Assembly: GCF_022179345.1 (NCBI RefSeq)
Contig: NZ_BPQR01000004.1
Location: forward strand, 1-63,224
Direction: 5' to 3'
Length of the DNA: 63,224 bases
DNA from: Methylobacterium jeotgali
GTDB taxonomy: Bacteria > Pseudomonadota > Alphaproteobacteria > Rhizobiales > Beijerinckiaceae
The translations under genes and the position numbers were made by a program. A model generated the notes under the pieces. The model had not been told where the DNA came from and searched no databases. It saw only the letters and a program-made list of their open reading frames with translations. Below are positions 50,601-60,023 of the stretch, piece after piece (position 1 is the first letter of the stretch; each line of letters begins with the position of its first letter).

Positions 50601-51413
50601 TCAGGCCGCGTTCGCCGTCGCAAGTCCGTAGCGCGGCCCGGGCTTGGCGTTGCCGAACTTGGCGGAGATCGCCCGGCGATCCGCCTCCCAGCGCGTCCAG
50701 TCGTCGACGTCCTGCAGGCCCGGGATGGTGACGTGCTCGCCCTGGTCGAGACCGGCCAACGCCGCGTCGACCAGATCGGCCGCCGACATCGTGATCGCGG
50801 ACGACTTCTGTGCCGCGTAGCCGGCCACATCCCAGAACTCGGTGGCCGTCGCGCCGGGTAGCACGGTCTGGACGCGCACGCCCTTGTCCGCGAGGTCCTT
50901 CTGCAGCGAATGGCCGAAGCTGAGGACGTAGGATTTGGACGCGCTGTAGACGCCGTTGAGCATCTCGACGGCGATGCCGACGACGGACGAGATGTTGACG
51001 ATGGTCCCCGCTTCGCGCGCCACGAAAGCAGGAGCGACCGCGTAGGTCAGGCGGGTCAGCGCGGTGATGTTGAGTTGGATCATCGCGTCCATCGTCTCGA
51101 CGTCGGCTTCCAGGATCGATGCGACGGAGCCGATGCCGGCATTGTTGACGAGCATGGTGATGCTCGCGTCCTCGCGCAGGCGAGCCTCCAGACGCGCGAG
51201 ATCGTCCTTCCGGCTCAGGTCGGCAGTAAAGGCCTCGACCTTGCGCCCCGTCTCGTGGGTCAAGCGGTCGGCCAGGGCCTGCAGGCGTTCGCCGTTCCTG
51301 GCGACCAGCAGGAGGTCATACCCTCGCTTGGCGAGACGGTCGCCGTAGATCGCGCCGATGCCGGCGGATGCGCCGGTCACGACGGCGAGGCCCTGATTGG
51401 TTTGGGAAGTCAT
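50601..51413 (-). CDS. Short-chain dehydrogenase/reductase
   Basis: 270 residues. Cofactor motif TGASAGIG at about 14-21, NNAG at about 90, catalytic Ser in NISSVVG, YSASK (Tyr-x-x-x-Lys) and a PGATATEFW segment. Basic residues after the second strand (ARNGER) favour NADP(H). Start ATG 51413 has GAGGAGAA upstream; a nine-codon longer start is less likely. Divergent from the GlxA-type regulator, which probably controls it and the tautomerases. Confidence 0.88.
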   Translation of the reverse strand: MTSQTNQGLAVVTGASAGIGAIYGDRLAKRGYDLLLVARNGERLQALADRLTHETGRKVEAFTADLSRKDDLARLEARLREDASITMLVNNAGIGSVASILEADVETMDAMIQLNITALTRLTYAVAPAFVAREAGTIVNISSVVGIAVEMLNGVYSASKSYVLSFGHSLQKDLADKGVRVQTVLPGATATEFWDVAGYAAQKSSAITMSAADLVDAALAGLDQGEHVTIPGLQDVDDWTRWEADRRAISAKFGNAKPGPRYGLATANAA

Positions 51414-51531
51414 CGTCGTTCTCCTCTTCCTTCGCGCCACCGGTCGGCGGCGTCTAATGGGAGGAAGCTACCGTTGCCCTTGTGCGGCGCAAATGTCATA
51501 GTTGCGTCGATTTAGGACATAGGAGGCGAGG

Positions 51532-52485
51532 ATGCAGCGCGTCGGCTTCGTGGTCTATCCCGGCTACTCGATGATGGCTCTGGCAGCCGTGCCAGCCTTC
51601 GAAGTCGCGAACCTCGCGGCGGACGAAACGACCTACGACATCCACTTCATCTCCGAGCACGGAGGTCCCGTCAGCACGTCGGCCGGCATGAACGTGGAGA
51701 CGGAGGCGTTCGGCGACACGCCCTACGACACCCTCGTCATCGGCGGTGGTACGGTCGTACGCCCGTCGTCGCCGGGCCTGATCGCCCTCGTCCAGCGCGC
51801 AGCCTCACAGGCTCGGCGCGTCGCGGCGATCTGCACGGGAGCCTTCGTCCTCGGAGAGGCCGGCCTGCTCGATGGACGGCGGGCGACGACACACTGGATG
51901 CATGCACGCGAGTTGCGGAACCGGTTCCCGAAGTGCTCGGCCGACGTAGATCGCATCTTCATCAACGATGGCCCGATCTGGACGTCGGCGGGCATGAGCG
52001 CCGGCATCGACCTCGCGCTCGCCCTGATCGAGGCGGATCTCGGCCACGAGGTGACGAAGGAGATCGCCAAGAAGCTCGTACTCTACCATCGCCGGGCGGG
52101 TGGCCAGTCGCAGTTCTCGACCCTGCTTGACCTCGATGCGAAGTCGGACCGCATCCAGGCGGCCCTGACCTATGCCAAGCAGAATCTCGACCGCCCGCTC
52201 TCGGTCGAGGAGTTGGCGGAGGCTGCGCATCTCAGCCCACGCCAGTTCAGCCGCGTCTTCCATGCCGAAACCGGCCAGTCGCCGGCCAAGGCGGTCGAGA
52301 ACCTGCGCGTCGAGGCCGCGCGCGTGCTCATGGAGCGCAGCCGGCATCCCATCGATGCCGTCGCCGACCAGACCGGCTTTGCGGATCGCAATCGGATGCG
52401 TCGGGCGTTCCTTCGAGCGTTCGGGCAACCGCCACAGGTTATCCGACGCAATGCGCGCGGAGCGCTGGACGCGACGAATGCCTAA
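51532..52485 (+). CDS. GlxA-family transcriptional regulator (DJ-1/PfpI + AraC HTH)
   Basis: 317 residues. The N-terminal DJ-1/PfpI-like domain has a nucleophile-like Cys101 (VAAICTGAFVLGEAGLLDGRRATTHW); the C-terminal two HTH motifs (LSVEELAEAAHLSPRQFSRVFHAETG and HPIDAVADQTGFADRNRMRRAFLRAFG) are AraC type. Divergent from the SDR with 118 bases between; classical arrangement for an activator of the neighbouring operon. Inducer unknown. Confidence 0.9.
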   Translation: MQRVGFVVYPGYSMMALAAVPAFEVANLAADETTYDIHFISEHGGPVSTSAGMNVETEAFGDTPYDTLVIGGGTVVRPSSPGLIALVQRAASQARRVAAICTGAFVLGEAGLLDGRRATTHWMHARELRNRFPKCSADVDRIFINDGPIWTSAGMSAGIDLALALIEADLGHEVTKEIAKKLVLYHRRAGGQSQFSTLLDLDAKSDRIQAALTYAKQNLDRPLSVEELAEAAHLSPRQFSRVFHAETGQSPAKAVENLRVEAARVLMERSRHPIDAVADQTGFADRNRMRRAFLRAFGQPPQVIRRNARGALDATNA

Positions 52486-52595
52486 CGAGGGCCAGCGCTG
52501 TATCCTAGGGTCTACCAGAGCAGCGGACCGTCCGCGCTCGACGGGCCTGTACCCCCGACGGCGCGGACCAGCATGCGGCGTCGCGACGTGAATCG

Positions 52596-52802
52596 TCAGC
52601 GAACGAGCATCAATGCGGCCGCGACGATCCCGCTGATGCTGGCGATCGCCGCGCTGACTTGACCGATCACGACGATGATCAGGGCGGCTCTGTCGGGTAG
52701 AGCATTGTCGTTGACCGCGCGCAGGTCGGATCTTTGCGGCACGATGAGGATGCTCTCTGCGGTGGCGTATCGAAGGGGTGTCGGTCGACGGGCCGGACGC
52801 AT
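52596..52802 (-). CDS. Small membrane-anchored hypothetical protein
   Basis: 68 residues. A basic N-terminus, VPQRSDLRAVNDNALPDRAA, and a C-terminal helix LIIVVIGQVSAAIASISGIVAAALML. GGGAG lies 8 bases before the ATG at 52802, supporting this start. No family recognised. Confidence 0.5.
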   Translation of the reverse strand: MRPARRPTPLRYATAESILIVPQRSDLRAVNDNALPDRAALIIVVIGQVSAAIASISGIVAAALMLVR

Positions 52803-52947
52803 CCTCTGATCTCCCAAGCTTCACAGCACGCAACGAGGTGCGGTCGAGATCGATCCGGGCGTGATCTAACGTTGCCGTGAGCGATTGAGGCGTTCCGGGG
52901 GGGCAGACCCCCGCGACACGGGGACCTGACCCTGTATCGAGGAGCGC

Positions 52948-53169
52948 TTACGCGCCCTTGCCGTGGTGTTCGGCGTGGTGCTTGCTCGCCTCGGAGCCGT
53001 GGTGCGTCGCGTAGTGGGCGTGGCCCTGGGCGCTGTGCGCGTGGTGGGCGGCCTTCTCGTGATGACCACCCTCATGGTGCTTGGCGGCCTCGCGGTGGTG
53101 ACGAGCGGCGTGCTCGTGATGCTCGGCAGCCTTGTGGTGGTGATCGGCACCTGGATGCTTGTTCGCCAT
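52948..53169 (-). CDS. Histidine/alanine-rich small protein
   Basis: 73 residues, about a third His, in repeats such as HHHKAAEHHEHAARHHREAA and KHHEGGHHEKAAHHAH. Small proteins of this kind are common in Methylobacterium and rhizobia; metal binding is plausible from composition but untested. The ATG at 53169 starts MANKHPGADHH with a GAGGA upstream. A frame antisense to it is an artefact. Confidence 0.7.
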   Translation of the reverse strand: MANKHPGADHHHKAAEHHEHAARHHREAAKHHEGGHHEKAAHHAHSAQGHAHYATHHGSEASKHHAEHHGKGA

Positions 53170-53465
53170 GGCAGTGTCCTCTGGTTCTTCTTTCCGGCCA
53201 AGTGACCGGAAGGCGCTCAAGGCGCGACCCCAGGAACAAGCGGGACCCCGATATCGCCGAATCGACGGGATCACGTCTGAGCGATCTTGCCGGCAAACCT
53301 TCGTCGCTCGCGTGAACCGACGAAGGTCAGGGTTCGGATACTGCTATTGCTCAGCGTCCTCCGAGATCCGCGCCGCCGGACCGAGACGGCGGCTCGCTAA
53401 AGCGTGAGCGAACGGAACGTCGCAGCAGCACGTTGGGTGCCGAAATCTCAACTTGGAGATACGCG

Positions 53466-53720
53466 ATGCGTGCGCTGACGATTGCTTCTGTTGTTGCTCT
53501 CACCGCCGTCGCCGGCCTCGGACAGGCCGAAGCCAGGGGCTGCCTGAAGGGCGCTGTCGTGGGTGGTCTGGCCGGTCACATGGTCGGCCATGGCGTCGCC
53601 GGGGCCGCTGCGGGTTGCGCTATCGGCCATCACCGCGCGAACCGCGACACGACTCCCACCACCGTCCCGACCTCGACGGGAGCGGCCACATCGACCACGA
53701 CGACCTCGCGGTCGTACTGA
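53466..53720 (+). CDS. Exported glycine-zipper small protein
   Basis: 84 residues. Signal peptide MRALTIASVVALTAVAGLGQAEA, then RGCLKGAVVGGLAGHMVGHGVAGAAAGCAIGHHR, a glycine-zipper segment with two Cys, and a Thr-rich tail. TTGGAG precedes the ATG. Probably envelope-located. Followed by a clear Rho-independent terminator. Confidence 0.7.
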   Translation: MRALTIASVVALTAVAGLGQAEARGCLKGAVVGGLAGHMVGHGVAGAAAGCAIGHHRANRDTTPTTVPTSTGAATSTTTTSRSY

Positions 53721-53749
53721 TTACTGCGAGGCGTCTCATGGACTGGAAA

Positions 53750-53783
53750 GGGCCTCGGCTTATCGCCGAGGCCCTCTTCCTTT
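53750..53783 (+). terminator. Rho-independent terminator
   Basis: GGGCCTCGGC (53750-53759), loop TTATC, GCCGAGGCCC (53765-53774): a perfect 10-bp stem, followed by TCTTCCTTT. Placed 30 bases after the glycine-zipper gene. Confidence 0.85.
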
Positions 53784-53872
53784 GGACGATCGCGCCGACC
53801 AATTGCCAGGATCGTCAGGTTTGTCGGAGCGATCCGACGAGGGGGCCGCCGGTCGACAGCCCACGTCGGTGC

Positions 53873-54349
53873 TCAGGCGGCGAGCGACCACTTCTCGGCG
53901 TCGGCAGGCTTCTGCTTGTAGATCGCGCCCGCGAAGTCGATGTGGAGTTCCGTCCACGGGCCCTGGCCCTGGCGCGCCAGCACCTCGAAGTGCTTAGGCT
54001 TCTTGCGCGCCTCGCCCTTGGGTTCCCAGCCACCCTTCCTCGCAGCGGCGAGGACGACATTCACGTCGGCCGGAGCGTCAGCGTGCTTATGGCCCGGAGC
54101 GTGGTTCGGCTTCTTATGCTCGATGAGCACGGGCTCGCGGCCCGAGGTCTCGATCCGGGTGACCTTGATCTCGGACGGGCGTCGTTCGCCCTCCAGGGTC
54201 ACGGGCAGACCCGGCGAGAGTGAGAAGGCTTCTGCGCCCTTCGGGCCGAGATCGGCCAGATGGGTTTCGCCCTGGGCCTCCAGGGTGAAACGATGCGCGA
54301 AGACGTGCTTGATGACGCCCGAAAGGGCGGTGGTGTCGTGGTGCGGCAT
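53873..54349 (-). CDS. Hypothetical protein of unknown function
   Basis: 158 residues, soluble. The first half (SGVIKHVFAHRFTLEAQGETHLADLGPKGAEAF, LPVTLEGERRPSEIKVTRI) looks like a small beta domain; the second half (GGWEPKGEARKKPKHFEVLARQGQGPWTELHIDFAG) is basic. GGAGAAG precedes the ATG. No recognised family. Not obviously linked to neighbours. Confidence 0.65.
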   Translation of the reverse strand: MPHHDTTALSGVIKHVFAHRFTLEAQGETHLADLGPKGAEAFSLSPGLPVTLEGERRPSEIKVTRIETSGREPVLIEHKKPNHAPGHKHADAPADVNVVLAAARKGGWEPKGEARKKPKHFEVLARQGQGPWTELHIDFAGAIYKQKPADAEKWSLAA

Positions 54350-54460
54350 GATCTTCTCCGTAGAGCGCCCAACCGCAGGCGCAGTCGGCAGATCGGTGGC
54401 GGATCCGTCGATTTCAAGACGAAGCGCTGATAGATGCGAATACGGTCAGTTGATCCGTGA

Positions 54461-54667
54461 TCACGCCAAGACTGGACCGCCAGTCAGGACGAGGTCTCGG
54501 CCCAGGGCGGCGAGAATGACACGCAGATCCTGCAATGCCGCGCAGGCCTCCGCGTGCGAGGTCAGATCACGTCGGCGGACAGAGAGGCCGCTGGTCGTCG
54601 TCACGGAGATATCGATCGCGTCGTCCGCGCCGGTGAAGATCTCGTAGCTCACGCAGCACGACGACAC
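54461..54667 (-). CDS. Possible small hypothetical protein
   Basis: 68 codons from GTG 54667: SSCCVSYEIFTGADDAIDIS, then VRRRDLTSHAEACAALQDLRVILAALGRDLVL. Amino-acid composition is protein-like, but the Shine-Dalgarno is weak and I know no relatives. Confidence 0.35.
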   Translation of the reverse strand: MSSCCVSYEIFTGADDAIDISVTTTSGLSVRRRDLTSHAEACAALQDLRVILAALGRDLVLTGGPVLA

Positions 54668-55334
54668 GGAAACGACCCTGGATCTCGACTGATGCGCCGG
54701 GTGTGGCGGCTGCCCTCAAGCCGAGAGAGCGACGCAGCGTTCCGACCTCGGTATTCGCGACGGAGGTCGAAAAAGGTGTCGAGTATGGATCGCTCTTCAG
54801 CCGGTCGCTAATCGTCGAGGCGGATGCGTCGTATGCGGCCGATCAAACGAGCGCGCTTGGGATCAAGCGCCGAAAACAGGAAGTTGCGTTCGCGCACTAG
54901 CGCGGGCGTGTCTACGCCGTGCGCGATCCGCGCGAGATCATCCTGCCGGGCGCACTCTCTCTCACGGCGTCGCTCCGAAACATCAAAGGTGTCGAGCGAC
55001 GGCACGGCTCATTCCCTGTCTGCGTTCAGCATGAGTTTGACCGAGTAAGGGCCGGTGTCAAACCCGGACTAGCAGTTCCTTGGGTCGTACCACAGCCACG
55101 AGTTCTCAAAAACGTACAGGTAAGCTGCGTCTTTAAGGTCTCATCGCGAGCTAGAGCGTTCGGCCATACCAGCTCGCAATTGCCGATTGGGATTTGCCGA
55201 ATGACAGCTGCGGGAATCGCGCGGATAAGCGTCGATTGATCAATGACGCTTATTCCGACTGACAAAAGATGCTGAAATCGAGGTCAGGAACCCACCCAAA
55301 AAGGACAATCCATGGTGTGCGTCACGGATCGGAG
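54668..55334. other. Gene-poor stretch before tRNA-Ser
   Basis: About 670 bases of noticeably lower GC. Only short frames of under 110 codons occur, on both strands, without good ribosome sites or recognisable products. Consistent with degraded island DNA. Confidence 0.5.
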
Positions 55335-55347
55335 TGGCGGAGAGGGA
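55327..55347. repeat. Direct repeat at tRNA-Ser 3' end (att-like, tRNA copy)
   Basis: Identical over 21 bp to 49000-49020. Contains 13 bases of the tRNA 3' end and 8 flanking bases. Confidence 0.75.
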
Positions 55348-55424
55348 GGGATTCGAACCCCCGATGCCCTTGCAGGCATGCCGCATTTCGAGTGCGGTGC
55401 ATTCAACCGCTCTGCCACCTCTCC
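55335..55424 (-). tRNA. tRNA-Ser(CGA)
   Basis: 90 nt including encoded CCA. Acceptor GGAGAGG/CCTCTCC, discriminator G, anticodon stem CCGCA/TGCGG with loop CTCGAAA giving anticodon CGA (codon UCG), a long class II variable arm, and TTCGAAT T-loop. The 3' end is duplicated at 49000, marking it as an integration site. Confidence 0.95.
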
Positions 55425-55473
55425 GCGAGGTGCCTCGACGAGGACGGGGGTGCGTAGCAGAGGCGGCGGCCGT

Positions 55474-56535
55474 TCACAAGCCGGCGTTTCTCTCTGGCGG
55501 AACCAGGGCGGCGAGGGCGGCTTCGAGATCGGCCGCGAAGCGGTCCGGTGCGTGAAGGGCGGCGACGCGCTCGGCGAGGTCCGGCGGCGGAGGCTGCCGC
55601 GCCGCGCTCAGGATCGCGTCGGCGAAGCGCTCGGGCTCCGGCGCGGCGAGGGCGGCGGGATCGGCGCCGGCTTCCGTCAGCATGGCGCGGTGGGCGGGGA
55701 TGTCGGAGGCGACGACGGGCAGGCCGCGCGCCATCGCTTCCGCCAGCGCCAGGGGCTGCATCTCGGCCCGCGACGGAAACAGGGCGAGGCCGACGCCCTC
55801 GAAGGCCCGATCCGCGGGACGCTCCCCGGCCAGAACCACCCGGTCCGCCAGGCCGAGCGCGGCGGCGCGGTCCCGTAGCGCCTGCGCGAAGGCGAGATCG
55901 AGGGCAGGGCCGATCAGGGTTAGCCGGGCGTCTTGCGTCCCCGGACGGCGGCAGAAGACGGCGAAGGCCTCCAGCGCCCGGTCCTGGCCCTTGCGATGGG
56001 TGAGCGCGCCGACGACGGCGAGGCCGGGCAGGGCCGGAGACGGCGCCTCGCGGCGGACGGGACGCGGCAACGGGTTGCGCACCACCCGCGCGGGGAGGCC
56101 GCCCGGCGCCTCGGCGTGGGGGCCGAGGAGGATGCAGGCATCGGCCAGCCGCGCCAGAAGCGGTGCGGCCCGGCCTCCGCCGGTCGGCGCGTGGAGGTGC
56201 CAGAGCACGAACGGGCGCGGCCGCAGGGCGCGCGCGGCGAGTCCGTAGACGGCGAGGCTCGGCTCGTCGTGGACGTGGATCACCTCAGGCCGCAGGCGGC
56301 GCAGCGCCCGCGTCTCCCGCGCGACGAGGCCGGCAAGGCGGGGGAGCACCGCGAGCTTCGCGGGGAGGCTTTCGAGGGGCTGCGACGGAAAATCGGCGGG
56401 CGTCCGCTCGTGCGCCTCGGGGAGCGGGGCGCGCACCGTCACGGCGTGCCGCTCCGCCAGCGCCGTCGCGGCGGCGAGCAGGACGCGGGTCGAGCCGCCC
56501 CGCGTGTCGTAGAGAGTCGGAAGCAGGATCCGCAT
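55474..56535 (-). CDS. Glycosyltransferase family 4-like
   Basis: 353 residues, GT-B fold. MRILLPTLYDTRGGSTRVLLAAATALAERH at the N-terminus and, in the donor domain, LVGALTHRKGQ-like VVGALTHRKGQDRALEAFAVF, LALFPSRAEMQPLALAEAMARGLPVVASDIPAHR (the E-x7-E type motif). Sugar and acceptor unknown. Minus strand, upstream of which lies htpG; probably unrelated to the PGC. Confidence 0.85.
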   Translation of the reverse strand: MRILLPTLYDTRGGSTRVLLAAATALAERHAVTVRAPLPEAHERTPADFPSQPLESLPAKLAVLPRLAGLVARETRALRRLRPEVIHVHDEPSLAVYGLAARALRPRPFVLWHLHAPTGGGRAAPLLARLADACILLGPHAEAPGGLPARVVRNPLPRPVRREAPSPALPGLAVVGALTHRKGQDRALEAFAVFCRRPGTQDARLTLIGPALDLAFAQALRDRAAALGLADRVVLAGERPADRAFEGVGLALFPSRAEMQPLALAEAMARGLPVVASDIPAHRAMLTEAGADPAALAAPEPERFADAILSAARQPPPPDLAERVAALHAPDRFAADLEAALAALVPPERNAGL

Positions 56536-56554
56536 CCGGCCCTCCGCCGCGCGA

Positions 56555-58408
56555 TCAGCCGTTCGTGCGCTCGGCGAGCGCGGCGGCCACCGTGCGGGCG
56601 AAGGCGACGGGATCGCGGGGCGTGTCGCCGTCCTGGATGCGGGCGAGATCGAGGAGCGTGCCGGCGGCTTGCCCGATCTCCGCCTCCGGCTGCCCCGCGA
56701 GGCGGCGGATCAGCGGGTGGCGGGGGTTGATCTCCAGCACCGGCAGGCTGGCGGCGCCGCCGCGTCCGGCTCGGCGCAGCAGGCGCTGCATCTGGAGATC
56801 GGGACCGCTGCCCGAGGCGGAGAGCACCACGGCGCTGTCGACGAGCCGGTCAGTGGCGCGCACGTCCGAGACGTCGCCGGCGAGCGCCGCCTTCACGGCC
56901 GCGACGAGGGCCTCGATGCCCGGCGCCGCCTCGGCCTCGCTATCCTCGGGGGCGAACTTTGAGAGGTCGAGGCCGCCCTGAGTCACCGAGCGCAGGGGCT
57001 TCTCCTCGAAGCGGTTGAGTTGCTCGGGCCAGAAGGCGTCGACATGGTCGGAGAGGAGCAGCACCTCGATGCCGCGGGCCTTGAAGCCTTCGAGTTGGGG
57101 CGAGCCCTTCAGGGCCTCGGCATCGTCCGCGACGAGGTAGTAGATCGCCTCCTGCCCGTCCTTCATGCGGGCGACGTAGTCGGGCAGCGAGGTCCAGCCC
57201 TCGACGGCCGAGGAGCGGAAGCGCAGCAGCGGGGCGATCTCCGCCCGGCGCTCGAAATCCTCGTAGATGCCCTCCTTGAGGACCGGGCCGAAGTTCTCCC
57301 AGAACGATGCGTAGCCGCCTTCGAGGTCCTTCGCCCGGCTGGCGAGCTCGGAGAGCACGCGGCCGGTGACGGCCCGGCGGATCTTGGTGAGCACCGGCGT
57401 CGCCTGGAGCATCTCTCGGGAGACGTTCAGCGGCAGGTCCTCGGTGTCGACGACGCCCTGCACGAAGCGCAGCCAGGAGGGCAGAAGCCCGGCCTCGTCG
57501 GTGATGAACATGCGCCGCACGTGCAGCCGCACCCGGCTCTCGCGCTCGCCCTCGATCGCCTGGAAGGGCTTGGCACCGGGGATGAACAGGAGCGCGGTGA
57601 ACTCCAGCGCGCCCTCGGCCCGCCAGTGCAGGGTCGCCCAGGGCTCGTCGAAGTTCATGCCGGTCTGGCGGTAGAACTCGGTGTAGCGCTCGGGGGTGAT
57701 CTCGGATTTCGGCTTGCGCCACAGGGCGGTGCCCTGGTTGGCCGCCTCCTCCTTGCCCTCTGCCACGATGGCGACGGGCACGGTGATGAAGTCGGCCCAT
57801 TTGCGCACGAGATGCTCGAGCCGGTAGCTCTCGAGATACTCGCCCGCATCCTCCTTCAGGTGGAGCACGATGTCGGTGCCGGGTTCGGACCGCTCGGCCG
57901 GCTCCAGGGTGTAGCCGCCGCGCCCGTCGGACTCCCAGGCGAAGGCCTCCTCGGCGCCTGCCTTGCGGGAGGTCACGCGGACCCGGTCGGCGACCATGAA
58001 GGCCGCGTAGAAGCCGACGCCGAATTGGCCGATCAGGCTGGGGCGCGTATCCTCGGCGCCCTCCGCGGGCTTCTCCGTGGCCAGCGTCTGCGAGAAGGCG
58101 CGGGTGCCGGAGCGGGCGATGGTGCCGAGGTTCTGGCCGAGCTCCTCCTTCGACATGCCGATACCGGAATCGGAGACCGTGAGGGTGCGCGCCTCCTTCT
58201 CGGGCACGAGGCGCACCTTGGCATCCGGGGGCAGGGCCGGCGCGCCGCCGCGCAGGGCCTCGAAGCGGCGCCGGTCCATGGCGTCGGCGGCGTTGGCCAC
58301 GAGTTCGCGCAGGAAGATCTCGCGGTCCGAGTAGAGCGCGTGCACCACGAGGTCGAGGAGGCGCCCGACCTCGGCGCCGAACTCGTGCCGCTCCACCGTC
58401 TCGCTCAC
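56555..58408 (-). CDS. htpG: Chaperone HtpG (Hsp90)
   Basis: 617 residues. [70 protein letters not shown] and [16 protein letters not shown] form the GHKL ATPase; the middle domain has [38 protein letters not shown]. The GTG at 58408 puts the conserved [13 protein letters not shown] at the start; an ATG 21 codons upstream would add unrelated residues. Confidence 0.96.
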   Translation of the reverse strand: MSETVERHEFGAEVGRLLDLVVHALYSDREIFLRELVANAADAMDRRRFEALRGGAPALPPDAKVRLVPEKEARTLTVSDSGIGMSKEELGQNLGTIARSGTRAFSQTLATEKPAEGAEDTRPSLIGQFGVGFYAAFMVADRVRVTSRKAGAEEAFAWESDGRGGYTLEPAERSEPGTDIVLHLKEDAGEYLESYRLEHLVRKWADFITVPVAIVAEGKEEAANQGTALWRKPKSEITPERYTEFYRQTGMNFDEPWATLHWRAEGALEFTALLFIPGAKPFQAIEGERESRVRLHVRRMFITDEAGLLPSWLRFVQGVVDTEDLPLNVSREMLQATPVLTKIRRAVTGRVLSELASRAKDLEGGYASFWENFGPVLKEGIYEDFERRAEIAPLLRFRSSAVEGWTSLPDYVARMKDGQEAIYYLVADDAEALKGSPQLEGFKARGIEVLLLSDHVDAFWPEQLNRFEEKPLRSVTQGGLDLSKFAPEDSEAEAAPGIEALVAAVKAALAGDVSDVRATDRLVDSAVVLSASGSGPDLQMQRLLRRAGRGGAASLPVLEINPRHPLIRRLAGQPEAEIGQAAGTLLDLARIQDGDTPRDPVAFARTVAAALAERTNG

Positions 58409-58488
58409 GCCGTCGTCTCCGGGTTGTCCTGAATCGCGGGCCGATATGCTCCGGGGGGGCGCCGATTTCAATGGCGGCAGGGCCGAGC

Positions 58489-60012
58489 CTACGCCGCCGC
58501 GGCGTCGTCCCGCCGCGCGGGGTGCGCGGACATCGCCTCCTCCTCGCCGTCCTGCGGGGCGCCCCAGAACTCCGCGACGGTCGGGCCCTCGGACAGGCGC
58601 CGGTCGCGGAAGAGGAAGGTCCAGATCTCGTGAGGCCAGACCCGCCGTCCCATGGCGGTGTACCAGCGCATGGCGTGCCGCAGGCCCCGGTCTGGGTGGA
58701 ACAGCACGCGGAAGAGCGCCCTGGGGCGCGACTGGACGACGAACTCGGTAAGCTTGAACCAGAGCAGCACCCGCCAGGCCGGCATGTGCCGGGTGGCGAG
58801 GACCTGATGCTTGTAGTCCCAGCGCCGACGGTCGGCTTGGATCACCCGGCGGCCGGCGGCGAGGCGGAAATAGGGCGTCCAGCGATGGGGCGTCACGTAG
58901 AGCATCTGGATCTGGTCGGGGTCGTAGGAGAGGAGCTGGCGCAGGCCGCGCCAGTGGTCGGCGTCGGTCTCCTCCTCGAACCCGACGACCCAGGTCGCCA
59001 TCGACAGGATGCCGTGGGCGCGCAGCAGGCGGATCGCCTCGCGGTCGGTGCGGGTGGCGCCGCCCTTGCGGATGAGCTGCAGCGTCGCCTCGTCGGTGTT
59101 CTCCATCCCGAGGAGAAAGCGCTGCCAGCCGGCCTGCTTGTAGAGGTGCAGGATATCGGCATCACGCACGATATCGTCGGCCCGCGTCGAGCCGACGAGG
59201 ATCAGGTCGACCCGCTCGGCGATGAGCGCGTCGAGGAAGGTGCGCCAGGCCCGCTTCGAGACGGTTGGGTTCTCGTCGGCGAAGTTCACGACCCGGACGC
59301 CGTGCTCCCGGTGCAACCGCGCGAGCTCGCGGGCGAACAGCACGGGGTCCCGGTGGCGCCAGCGGGTCCAGAAGCCGCGCTGGCCGCAGTAGTTGCAGAG
59401 GTGCGGGCAGCCCCGCGAGAACTGCACCACCACCGCGCGAAGGCCGCCCCAGTAGCTGTAGCGAGCGTGATCGATGAGTTCCCAGCCGACCCGGTAGGCG
59501 TCGAGGTCGCGGATCACCGGGGCCGCTGCGGTCGCCCGGGGCAGGCCGTCCCGGCGATGGGCGATGCCGGGGATGGCTCCGATGTCGGCGCCGGTAGCGA
59601 GCGCGGCCATCAGGCGGCGGGCCGTCTCCTCGCCCTCGCCGCGCACGATCGCCGTGACGTGCGGTTCCGCGGCCAGGATCTCGCGCCAGTGGTAGGTCGG
59701 GTGGACGCCGCCATAGACGATGGGCACCCCCGGCATCCCGGCCGCGAACGCCGCGGCGACCTCGGCGATCACCGGATGCCCCGAGGTCGAGCCGGAATGC
59801 CCGAAGAGCACGGCCTGCGGCCGCCACGCCACCGCCTCGCGGACGATCGCGAGGGTGGACATCGGCCCGAACTCCCCGTCGATGAGGCGGACCTCGTGGC
59901 CGTCGTCGATCAGCGGCCCGCCGACCGCGAGCAGCCCCAACGGCGGGAGGTGGTCGTCCGGGATGCGGCTGCCGATCGCCGGATGCGGTACGTTGACGAG
60001 GAGGATGCGCAT
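58489..60012 (-). CDS. bchE: BchE-like B12-binding radical SAM protein (anaerobic Mg-protoporphyrin ester cyclase)
   Basis: 507 residues. N-terminal cobalamin-binding-like domain ([44 protein letters not shown]) and radical SAM domain with the cluster motif CPHLCNYC (Cys202, Cys206, Cys209), then [14 protein letters not shown] and [19 protein letters not shown]. This fits BchE, which forms ring E using water instead of O2; related families such as hopanoid HpnJ share the architecture, so the role is likely, not proven. Follows uppS by 11 bases. Confidence 0.7.
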   Translation of the reverse strand: MRILLVNVPHPAIGSRIPDDHLPPLGLLAVGGPLIDDGHEVRLIDGEFGPMSTLAIVREAVAWRPQAVLFGHSGSTSGHPVIAEVAAAFAAGMPGVPIVYGGVHPTYHWREILAAEPHVTAIVRGEGEETARRLMAALATGADIGAIPGIAHRRDGLPRATAAAPVIRDLDAYRVGWELIDHARYSYWGGLRAVVVQFSRGCPHLCNYCGQRGFWTRWRHRDPVLFARELARLHREHGVRVVNFADENPTVSKRAWRTFLDALIAERVDLILVGSTRADDIVRDADILHLYKQAGWQRFLLGMENTDEATLQLIRKGGATRTDREAIRLLRAHGILSMATWVVGFEEETDADHWRGLRQLLSYDPDQIQMLYVTPHRWTPYFRLAAGRRVIQADRRRWDYKHQVLATRHMPAWRVLLWFKLTEFVVQSRPRALFRVLFHPDRGLRHAMRWYTAMGRRVWPHEIWTFLFRDRRLSEGPTVAEFWGAPQDGEEEAMSAHPARRDDAAAA

Positions 60013-60023
60013 GGCCGCGCCCC

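Larger units (their letters stand above)
49000..55347. mobile_element. Putative decayed genomic island at the tRNA-Ser 3' end
   Basis: A 21-bp identity to the tRNA-Ser(CGA) 3' end and its flank (55327-55347) is found at 49000-49020, just past pufC. Between them lie transposase and transporter fragments, a small-gene-rich set unrelated to photosynthesis, and visibly less GC-rich DNA. This is the pattern left by an element that integrated at a tRNA 3' end. No integrase is present, so the element is no longer autonomous. Inferred from repeats and content. Confidence 0.6.

Noticed and set aside
55312..55878. Plus-strand frame starting near the tRNA-Ser
   Set aside because: Overlaps the tRNA and runs antisense to the glycosyltransferase.
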